From Candidatus Dormiibacterota bacterium (GTDB lineage: Bacteria > Chloroflexota > Dormibacteria > Aeolococcales > Aeolococcaceae), in contig PLXL01000153.1 of the NCBI GenBank assembly GCA_003153215.1, positions 12,874 through 19,935 of the forward strand: 7,062 nucleotides of DNA. The letters run 5' to 3'. Shown piece by piece: positions 1 to 4,916 of this stretch; position 1 is the first letter of the stretch, and each line of letters opens with the position of its first letter. The notes beneath the pieces are model-generated. The model was given only the letters and a program-made list of their open reading frames with translations. It ran no database searches and was not told where the DNA came from. The translations under genes and the position numbers were made by a program.

Positions 1-1358
1 TGAGGGCTCCGATCTCGCCATCCCTCGACGTTGCGCTGGCGCTCCCGGCCGACGGCCAGGGCCCCATCCGGAACATCCCGGGTGACGGTGCTGCCGGCGG
101 CGACGTAGGCGCCGCGGCCGATCCGGACCGGAGCCACCAGGCTGCTGTTGGTACCGACGAAGGCGCCGTCCTCGATCGCGGTCCGGTGCTTCTCGTGACC
201 GTCGTAGTTGCAAGTGACCGTCCCGGCGCCGATGTTGACGTCGGCGCCGACATCGCTGTCCAGGACGCACGAGAAGTGATTGACGCGGCTCCTCGCGCCG
301 ACCCGGCTGTTCTTGACCTCGGCATGCGTTCCCAAAGATACCCCCGATTCCAGCGCGCTGCCCGGCCTCACCCGGTTGAAATGGCCGATCTCCACACCGT
401 CTCCGATCTCCGCGCCGTCGATCACCGAGGCGCCGATCCGGACCCGGTCGCCGATGCGCGCGTCGCGGATCTGGGCCATCGGACCGATTTCGCAGTCACG
501 GCCGATCACGGTCGCGCCGCGGAGCACCGTCATCGGCCGGAGGACGGTGTCGGCGCCGACCCTGACGGTCGCGTCCACATAGGTGGTCGCGGGATCCTCG
601 ACCGTCACACCGTCCAGCATCAGCGCGTCCAGGAGGCGGCGGCGCAGCGCCGCCTCGGCGGCGGCGAGCTGGCGACGGTCGTTGACTCCCAGCGCCTCCT
701 CAGGGTCGGTGACGAGCACACCCTCGACCGCGGGGGCGAGCAAGGCGATCACGTCGGTCAGGTAGTACTCGCCCTGGGCGTTGTCGGTGGAGAGGCGCTC
801 GAGGGCTGGCCAGAGTTGCCTGCCCGAGAAGACATAGACGCCGGCGTTGCACTCGTCGGGCACGGGGACACCATCGCCCTGAAGGTCGCGCTCCTCGACG
901 ATGCGCTGGACCCGGCCATCGCTGCCGCGAACCACCCGGCCGAGCCCGTGGACATCGCCGTGGAGGACGGAGAGCAGCACGCAGGCGGCCCCGGTCGCCT
1001 CCTGTGCCCGGAGCAGGCCGAGGATCGTCTCGACGCGGACCAGGGGGAGGTCGCCGTAGAGCACCACAACGGGGCCATCGTCCCGCAGCTCAGGGGGAAG
1101 GCTGCGCAGGGCGTCCCCGGTCCCGCGCGGCGCGGGCTGGATGACCACCCGGGCGACCCCCTGGACCGCCTCGTGGACGGCCGGCTGATCGGGGCCGAGC
1201 ACCACCACCGGGGGCGTGCCGGTGGCGGCTCGCGCCGCCTCGACGATGTGGAGGAGCATCGGCCTGCCGACGAGGGGATGGAGAACCTTGGGCCGGGCGC
1301 TCCTCATCCTGGTGCCCTGCCCTGCGGCGAGGATCACCGCGTGCGGTGCATCTGCCAT
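1..1358 (-). CDS. glmU: Bifunctional GlmU: GlcNAc-1-P uridylyltransferase / glucosamine-1-phosphate acetyltransferase, C-terminus cut by window edge
   Basis: GlmU makes UDP-N-acetylglucosamine in the cytoplasm for peptidoglycan: the C-terminal domain acetylates glucosamine-1-phosphate with acetyl-CoA and the N-terminal domain adds UMP. I read 452 codons without a stop. The N-terminal Rossmann domain has LAAGQGTRMRS (10-20), PKVLHPL (23-29), RGTGDA (78-83), YGDLP with the metal-binding Asp103, NAGVYVF (171-177) and GEYYLTD (196-202). From about residue 250 the left-handed beta-helix hexapeptide repeats run to the edge. By the E. coli numbering I recall, acetyltransferase residues Arg331, Lys349, His361, Asn375, Asn384 and Lys390 are kept, but the Tyr366 equivalent is Cys364. 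The protein ends in the usual C-terminal motif (QRNVEGW), so few residues are probably missing. Start: the first ATG, which puts the nucleotide-binding loop at the normal depth; no good Shine-Dalgarno precedes it, but a -10 element sits 10 nt upstream, suggesting a leaderless or near-leaderless message. Identification is certain. Confidence 0.97.
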   Translation of the reverse strand, partial: MADAPHAVILAAGQGTRMRSARPKVLHPLVGRPMLLHIVEAARAATGTPPVVVLGPDQPAVHEAVQGVARVVIQPAPRGTGDALRSLPPELRDDGPVVVLYGDLPLVRVETILGLLRAQEATGAACVLLSVLHGDVHGLGRVVRGSDGRVQRIVEERDLQGDGVPVPDECNAGVYVFSGRQLWPALERLSTDNAQGEYYLTDVIALLAPAVEGVLVTDPEEALGVNDRRQLAAAEAALRRRLLDALMLDGVTVEDPATTYVDATVRVGADTVLRPMTVLRGATVIGRDCEIGPMAQIRDARIGDRVRIGASVIDGAEIGDGVEIGHFNRVRPGSALESGVSLGTHAEVKNSRVGARSRVNHFSCVLDSDVGADVNIGAGTVTCNYDGHEKHRTAIEDGAFVGTNSSLVAPVRIGRGAYVAAGSTVTRDVPDGALAVGRERQRNVEGWRDRSP

Positions 1359-1367
1359 CTGCGCCGG

Positions 1368-1373
1368 AGTATA
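1368..1373 (-). promoter_or_regulatory. Putative -10 element (TATACT) of the glmU promoter
   Basis: On the minus strand TATACT ends 9 nt before the glmU ATG. It is one of very few AT-rich hexamers in this GC-rich stretch and matches the sigma-70-type consensus TATAAT at five of six positions. Transcription starting 6-7 nt downstream would begin 2-3 nt before the ATG, which fits the missing Shine-Dalgarno. No convincing -35 is seen at 16-18 bp (about CCGAGG). The motif is seen; its function and the start site are inferred. Confidence 0.45.
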
Positions 1374-1465
1374 CGGGGTGCCCGCTCGGGCCTCGGGGGC
1401 GTCGGGCTCCAGGGGCCGGGCGGGCGTCCCCGCTCTCAGCGCCGGCGGGGAGACCGCGGCCCCTG

Positions 1466-1471
1466 TATGAT
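1466..1471 (+). promoter_or_regulatory. Putative -10 element (TATGAT) ahead of a possible leaderless ORF
   Basis: TATGAT matches the -10 consensus at five of six positions and stands out in a very GC-rich context. Seven nucleotides separate it from the GTG at 1479, the spacing expected when transcription starts at or near the start codon. No -35 is recognisable (the hexamer 17 bp upstream is about CGGCGG). It diverges from the glmU element about 95 bp away. It may be chance. Confidence 0.3.
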
Positions 1472-1478
1472 CCGGCCC

Positions 1479-1652
1479 GTGGCCGATCAGAGCGCCTCGG
1501 AGCGAGGCCCCGACCGCCGGCCCCGGGCGAGCCGGCTGGCGCGCCTGGACCGGCTCACCGCGATCCGCCGGAGTTGCGGCTGCCGTCGTCCAGCGGCGGG
1601 CCGGCCCGGCTGCATGCGGCTGCGCATCCCCCGGGTCCACATCCAGGTCTGA
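1479..1652 (+). CDS. Possible small leaderless ORF, 57 residues, unknown function
   Basis: A GTG-started frame of 57 codons ends in TGA at 1650-1652. The product is very basic (about a quarter Arg) with a Cys-Gly-Cys pair (33-35), a third Cys at 45, and a more varied C-terminus ending RIPRVHIQV. There is no signal peptide or membrane segment and I recognise no family. The case rests on context: a -10-like TATGAT 7 nt before the start, no Shine-Dalgarno (as a leaderless gene would show), and a hairpin one base after the stop. Against it, arginine-rich frames arise easily in such GC-rich DNA, and the same frame continues upstream antisense through glmU. It could be a leader peptide, a small basic protein, or nothing. 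Confidence 0.25.
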   Translation: MADQSASERGPDRRPRASRLARLDRLTAIRRSCGCRRPAAGRPGCMRLRIPRVHIQV

Positions 1653-1653
1653 G

Positions 1654-1689
1654 CCCGGGAGCGCGCCCGGAGCCGCGGGAACTCCCGGG
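1654..1689 (+). terminator. Strong hairpin after the small ORF, terminator-like but without a U-tract
   Basis: CCCGGGAG (1654-1661) is the exact reverse complement of CTCCCGGG (1682-1689), an 8-bp stem. The 20-nt interior can form a second short CGCG/CGCG stem (1662-1665 with 1674-1677), giving a nested structure with a 4-nt bulge. It begins one base after the TGA of the 57-codon ORF. No T-run follows, so it is not a classical intrinsic terminator. In GC-rich bacteria U-less hairpins may stop transcription or protect a 3' end. The pairing is seen; the role is inferred. Confidence 0.35.
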
Positions 1690-1779
1690 ATCGGGTACGG
1701 GGCCGGGTGCCCGCGAACGTGTCCGGAGCCCCGAACGAGCCTGCCAGCGGCAAATCCCCCGCTGCCGCCGGGGGCTGGC

Positions 1780-1785
1780 TACGAT
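1780..1785 (+). promoter_or_regulatory. Putative -10 element (TACGAT) for tRNA-Gln
   Basis: TACGAT lies 12 nt before the first base of the mature tRNA, so transcription would begin about 5-6 nt upstream of it and leave a short 5' leader for RNase P. Four of six positions match TATAAT. No clear -35 is visible; the expected place overlaps a CCCCCG/CGGGGG inverted repeat (1756-1774). The assignment is inferred from position. Confidence 0.35.
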
Positions 1786-1797
1786 CGCTGGTACCAC

Positions 1798-1872
1798 TGG
1801 GGAGTAGCCAAGTGGTAAGGCAGCGGACTTTGGATCCGCCATTCGAAGGTTCGAGTCCTTCCTCCCCAGCCA
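1798..1872 (+). tRNA. tRNA-Gln, anticodon TTG, CCA encoded
   Basis: The full cloverleaf can be drawn by hand. The acceptor stem is TGGGGAG (1798-1804) with CTCCCCA (1862-1868), 7 of 7 paired. The D stem is GCC/GGC (1807-1809 with 1819-1821), with GG in the loop. The anticodon stem is GCGGA/TCCGC (1823-1827 with 1835-1839), and the loop CTTTGGA carries anticodon TTG at 1830-1832. The variable loop has 5 nt, and the T arm is GAAGG/CCTTC (1845-1849 with 1857-1861) around TTCGAGT. The discriminator is G (1869), followed by genomic CCA. The U1-A72 pair and G73 are known glutamine identity features for GlnRS, and U1-A72 also for the GatCAB amidotransferase. It reads CAA and, by wobble, CAG. It is transcribed toward the uronate operon, whose last gene ends 142 bp away on the other strand. 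Confidence 0.97.
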
Positions 1873-2013
1873 CCCCACCCTCAAATCCAGCTCGGGCGCG
1901 TTGGGGAATCTTCGACCCCCCTCGACCCGGGATGGCTCCGGGACAGCTCCCCCGGTCCGTCGTGCCATGGGTGCGCCGTTTCTCGTGGGTGCGCCTCTTC
2001 TCGGCATCTGCAC
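1873..2013. other. Convergent spacer between tRNA-Gln and uxuB, with a GC-rich hairpin
   Basis: The 141 bp separate two convergent transcripts, so either strand should need a terminator here. The best structure is CCGGG (1938-1942) with CCCGG (1951-1955), a 5-bp stem with an 8-nt loop and no T-run on either strand, so termination is uncertain. The uxuB-proximal part holds an 18-bp tandem repeat (1968-2003). I see no gene. Confidence 0.4.
1968..2003. repeat. Tandem 18-bp repeat, two copies, 16/18 identical
   Basis: TGGGTGCGCC-GT-TTCTCG (1968-1985) is followed without a gap by TGGGTGCGCC-TC-TTCTCG (1986-2003). The copies differ only at two adjacent bases. The repeat lies 11-45 bp downstream of the uxuB stop, inside the 3' untranslated part of the operon message. 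It may be a recent duplication or a paired protein-binding site; nothing in the sequence decides this. Confidence 0.85.
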
Positions 2014-3468
2014 TCAGCTGGCGACGGCCTCGATCTCCCGGCACGCCCCAGCCACCTGCCGGACGAGCGCGGCGTCCGAGCCGAGACCGGGCTCCAGGGC
2101 ATCGAGCACGGCTCGCGCCGCGGGGCGCAGAGCGCCCCGAGCCAGGGGGACCAGTTCCGCCGCCCGCGGGTCGCTGATCTCCGCACCGGAGCCGCGAAGC
2201 TGGGCAAGCCAGGCGCCGACGATCCGCCCGGCCCCCGGGGGAGCCGGCGCTCCCCCCTCCCGGTATCGGTGGACGACAGGGACCACCCGCTGGACCAGCT
2301 TCTGCGATCCGTCCCGGGCGATGAGGCTCAGGGTGTGGGCGATCCGCCGGTTGCTAAATCGCGCCAGCAACTCGGTTCGGTAGCTGGTCACCTCGTCGGC
2401 AGGGAGCCCGAGGATGGGGGTGACGTCGTCCCACCACCCCTCCAGCCATGCCCGGCAGCGGGGATCGGAGACGGCGGAGGCGACGGTGGCGTGGCCGAGA
2501 GCGGAGCCCGCGTAGGCGAGCAGGGAGTGGCCGCCGTTCAGGAGCCACAGCTTCCGCTCCGCAAATGGCCTCAGGTCGCCCACGAAGCGGGCGCCGGCGC
2601 TCTCCCAGGCGGGCCGGCCGGCCGGGAAGTCACCGCAGAGCACCCACTCGCTGAAGGGCTCGGTCACCACGGCGCAGCGGTCCTCATGGCCGGTGGCGCG
2701 CTCCGCGGAGACCCGGTCGTCAGCCGTCGTGGCCGGGGTGATGCGGTCCACCACCGTGGAGGCGAAGGAGACATTCACCGAGATCCAGCCGGCCAGCCCG
2801 TCATCGACCGCCTCGCACATCTCGAGGACTACGGTCCGGGTCGCGCCGCCGTTGCCCATCAGGTTGTCGCAGGGGACGATCGTCATCGGTCCGCCGTGAG
2901 CGCGACAGCGGGCCGCGAGGCCGGCCACGAGGCGCCCCGGCATGGTCCGGACGGGAGGCGCTGAGAGGGCGCGCGCCCCGCGTCCGGGTTTCGATTCGGA
3001 GCCCGCGGTGCGTCCGGTATCCGAGTCGGCGCCCGCCCCGCGCAAGCTCTCGATGTCGGCCGCGATCTCGGGATGTCCGACGTCGAGATGCCCGGCGGCA
3101 TCCAGGTGGTACCCGGCCTCGGTGACCGTCAGCGTCACCAGCGCCACCTGCGGCGACGCGAAGTACTCGGCCCAGGCCCCGGCATCGTCACCATCGTGGG
3201 CGGCGCTGATGCTGGCGACCACCTCGATGCGGTCGCGCTCGGGGCCGCGCTCCACCAGCGTGTAGAGACCGTCCTGGGCATCCAACAGGTTCGCGGCCCC
3301 GGGGCTGCGACCGGTGAAAGCAGCGATCCCCCACGGCTCCGGGTCGGCGGAATGCTCCGTGTACCAGGCCTGGTGCGAGCGATGGAACGCGCCCAAGCCG
3401 AGGTGCAGGGCGCGGACCGGCCGAGGCTGGCCGGCCGACGGCCAGCTCCGGCGGCTCAGCCGGGTCAA
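2014..3468 (-). CDS. uxuB: D-fructuronate reductase (D-mannonate oxidoreductase), polyol-specific long-chain dehydrogenase family
   Basis: This NAD(H)-dependent cytoplasmic enzyme interconverts D-fructuronate and D-mannonate, the second step of glucuronate catabolism. The 484 residues are normal for the mannitol dehydrogenase family. The N-terminal nucleotide-binding strand-loop is LHLGLGAFHRSHQ (21-33), CDNL at 200-203 and NVSFASTVVDRITP at 232-245 are family motifs, and the catalytic Lys-x4-Asn-x2-His signature is intact as Lys306, Asn311, His314. I chose a TTG start at 3468 that overlaps the uxaC stop in TTGA: it gives the usual short N-terminus (TRLSRRSW) before the Rossmann strand, with a weak AGG 10 nt upstream, and longer starts would lie inside uxaC. 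Residues about 145-172 form an Arg/Gly/Ala/Ser-rich insertion encoded by an imperfect 30-bp repeat. Fructuronate reductase is preferred over mannitol or altronate dehydrogenase because of the uxaC/manD/kdgK context; residues alone do not settle the substrate. Confidence 0.9.
   Translation of the reverse strand: MTRLSRRSWPSAGQPRPVRALHLGLGAFHRSHQAWYTEHSADPEPWGIAAFTGRSPGAANLLDAQDGLYTLVERGPERDRIEVVASISAAHDGDDAGAWAEYFASPQVALVTLTVTEAGYHLDAAGHLDVGHPEIAADIESLRGAGADSDTGRTAGSESKPGRGARALSAPPVRTMPGRLVAGLAARCRAHGGPMTIVPCDNLMGNGGATRTVVLEMCEAVDDGLAGWISVNVSFASTVVDRITPATTADDRVSAERATGHEDRCAVVTEPFSEWVLCGDFPAGRPAWESAGARFVGDLRPFAERKLWLLNGGHSLLAYAGSALGHATVASAVSDPRCRAWLEGWWDDVTPILGLPADEVTSYRTELLARFSNRRIAHTLSLIARDGSQKLVQRVVPVVHRYREGGAPAPPGAGRIVGAWLAQLRGSGAEISDPRAAELVPLARGALRPAARAVLDALEPGLGSDAALVRQVAGACREIEAVAS
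2971..3042. repeat. Imperfect 30-bp tandem repeat inside uxuB, about 2.4 copies
   Basis: Units begin at 2971, 3001 and (partial) 3031. The clearest match is 2981-3006 against 3011-3036, 21 of 26 bases identical at exactly 30-bp spacing. The period is a multiple of three, so the gene stays in frame, and each unit adds ten residues of Ser/Gly/Arg/Asp-rich sequence to a region of UxuB between conserved blocks. Confidence 0.65.
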
Positions 3469-4880
3469 AAGCGGAAGACCTCGCGCGGGAGCCGGTGGGC
3501 GAGGTCCCTGGCCGTCTCCACCGCCTCCTCCTCGTCCAGCCGATGCTCGACCACCAGCCGGCTCAGGTAGGCGCAGTCGATGCGGCGTGCCGTGTCGTGG
3601 CGCACCGGGATGGAGCAGAAGGCCCGGGTGTCGTCGACGAATCCGCTCGTCTTGGCGAAGCCGGCGGTGTCGGTGACCGCCGCACGGAAACGGAGCATCG
3701 CGTCCGGCGTGTCGAGGAACCACCACGGAGCCCCGAGGTAGACCGACGGGTAGAAGCCGGCGAGCGGCGCCAGCTCCCGCGACCAGGTGGTCTCGTCGAG
3801 GGTGAAGAGGACGATCCGGAAGTTCGGGTGCGTCCCGTAGAGGTCGAGCAGGGGCTGCAGGGCACGGGTGAACTCGATCGCGACCGGAATGTCGGCCCCG
3901 ATATCGGTGCCGAAGTCCCGCCAGGTCGGCGGGTGGTGGTTGCGGAGGACGCCCGGGTGCAGCTGCATGACCAGGCCGTCGTCGCAGGACATCCGGGCCA
4001 TCTCGCAGAGCATGTGCTGCCGGAAGGCCCGCCGCTCCTCCGGAGTGGCCGTGCCCTGCAGTGCCCTCGCGAAGAGCCGCGCCGCCTCAGACGGCGCCAG
4101 GATGATGGTGCCGGCGTCGGGAGGGCCCTGGTCGGTCGCGGTGGCCCCGTGGGCCTTGAAGAAGGCCCGCCGCGCCTCCAGAGCCTCGACATAGCCGCTG
4201 TAGATGGTGGTGTCGAGGCCGGCAACACTGCCGAGCTCCTCGACGCGAGCGGTCCAGCCCGGCAGCGACGGATCGAGATAGGCGTCGGCGCGGAAGGTCG
4301 GCACCACCCTGCCCTTCCAGGAGGGGTCCTCCCGCAGGCTGCGGTGGGCGGAGAGGTCGCCGCAGGGGTCGTCGGTGGTTGCCAGCACCTCCACTCCGAA
4401 GCGCTCGAAGAGCGCCCGTGGCCGGTACTCGGGAAGCGCGAAGCGCTTCATGAGGCGGTCGTAGATGAGGTCCGCGTCAGCGGCGGACGGGCGGATGGGG
4501 ACGTCGAAGACCTGGGCCAGCTCCGCCTCGAGCCAGTAGCGGGACGGGGTGCCGCGGAAGGCGTCCCACCGCTCGCACAGCCGTCTCCAGGTCTGGCGGG
4601 GGTCGGCCACGCCGCCCCCCCCGTCGCGCCTCGGGATGCCCAGCTCGGGGAGGGGCACGCCGTGGGCGTGGAGCATCCGGGTCACGTAGTGGTCCGGGGT
4701 GACGAACAGCGCCGCCGGATTGTCGAAGGGGCGGTCCTGCTGGAGGAGGACCGGGTCCACGTGCCCGTGCGGCGAGACGATCGGCAGCTCGCGCACCTCC
4801 TCGTAGAGCCGCCGGGCAACCGCTCGCCGGGCCGGTTCCGCCGGGAGCAGCCGATCCGCGTGGAGATCGATCCTGGCCAC
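3465..4880 (-). CDS. uxaC: Uronate (glucuronate) isomerase UxaC
   Basis: UxaC isomerises D-glucuronate to D-fructuronate (and galacturonate to tagaturonate), the entry step of hexuronate breakdown; it belongs to the amidohydrolase superfamily. The 471 residues match the usual family length. Visible signatures are PHGHVDP (37-43, with the His-x-His metal motif), TTDDP (168-172), VPTFRADA (193-200), MQLHPGVLRNHH (305-316), GAPWWF (383-388) and FCSIPVRHDTARR (421-433). The GTG start at 4880 is set by a strong GGGAGGAG Shine-Dalgarno 5 nt upstream and gives the expected short N-terminus before the HxH motif. It lies 36 nt after kdgK, and its TGA overlaps the TTG start of uxuB. A run of eight C (4615-4622) encodes part of a Gly stretch at 87-90. 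Only mannonate-branch genes are visible nearby, so glucuronate is the likely main substrate; galacturonate use cannot be excluded. Confidence 0.95.
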   Translation of the reverse strand: MARIDLHADRLLPAEPARRAVARRLYEEVRELPIVSPHGHVDPVLLQQDRPFDNPAALFVTPDHYVTRMLHAHGVPLPELGIPRRDGGGGVADPRQTWRRLCERWDAFRGTPSRYWLEAELAQVFDVPIRPSAADADLIYDRLMKRFALPEYRPRALFERFGVEVLATTDDPCGDLSAHRSLREDPSWKGRVVPTFRADAYLDPSLPGWTARVEELGSVAGLDTTIYSGYVEALEARRAFFKAHGATATDQGPPDAGTIILAPSEAARLFARALQGTATPEERRAFRQHMLCEMARMSCDDGLVMQLHPGVLRNHHPPTWRDFGTDIGADIPVAIEFTRALQPLLDLYGTHPNFRIVLFTLDETTWSRELAPLAGFYPSVYLGAPWWFLDTPDAMLRFRAAVTDTAGFAKTSGFVDDTRAFCSIPVRHDTARRIDCAYLSRLVVEHRLDEEEAVETARDLAHRLPREVFRF

Positions 4881-4885
4881 AGAAG

Positions 4886-4893
4886 CTCCTCCC
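4886..4893 (-). promoter_or_regulatory. Strong ribosome binding site of uxaC (GGGAGGAG)
   Basis: GGGAGGAG on the minus strand lies 5 nt before the GTG at 4880 and is the only strong Shine-Dalgarno at a start visible in this operon. It fixes the uxaC start. The 36-nt spacer also holds a small inverted repeat, GGGGG (4902-4906) with CCCCC (4913-4917), that overlaps the kdgK stop codon. Confidence 0.8.
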
Positions 4894-4916
4894 TGGATGA
4901 CGGGGGTTCCCGCCCC

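Larger units (their letters stand above)
1359..1797. other. 439-bp region between glmU and tRNA-Gln without a firm gene
   Basis: This stretch separates the divergent glmU (minus) and tRNA-Gln (plus). The long reading frames on both strands are Arg/Pro/Gly/Ala-rich low-complexity translations typical of GC-rich non-coding DNA, and I recognise none. What can be supported are two opposed -10-like hexamers (1368-1373 minus, 1466-1471 plus), one short candidate ORF (1479-1652), an 8-bp hairpin after it (1654-1689), a second hairpin CCCCCG/CGGGGG (1756-1761 with 1769-1774), and a -10-like TACGAT (1780-1785) before the tRNA. A GCGGCA/TGCCGC pairing (1747-1752 with 1763-1768) would exclude the second hairpin. 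Confidence 0.6.

Noticed and set aside
186..1652. Long plus-strand open frame of 488 codons opposite glmU
   Set aside because: It is antisense to an unmistakable glmU, its translation is low-complexity Arg/Asp/Gly/Val-rich sequence with no known motif, and its length is explained by GC-rich codon bias. Only the last 57 codons, beyond glmU, were kept as a weak candidate.
1756..1774. CCCCCG/CGGGGG hairpin upstream of tRNA-Gln as an operator or terminator
   Set aside because: Six-bp GC stem with a 7-nt loop and no U-run; such pairings are expected by chance at this base composition. It is mentioned only in the intergenic description.
1487..2044. Minus-strand 185-codon and 152-codon frames across the tRNA and spacer
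   Set aside because: They run antisense through a well-formed tRNA-Gln and the tandem repeat; the apparent EKRRTH hexapeptide repeat is just the 18-bp DNA repeat read in frame.
2269..2964. Plus-strand 231-codon frame within uxuB
   Set aside because: Antisense shadow of uxuB with no recognisable domain and no ribosome site.
3469..3726. 86-codon N-terminal extension of uxuB
   Set aside because: The frame is open to 3726 but lies entirely inside uxaC, its translation is Arg/Gly/Pro-rich noise, and family members start just before the LHLGLGAFHR motif.
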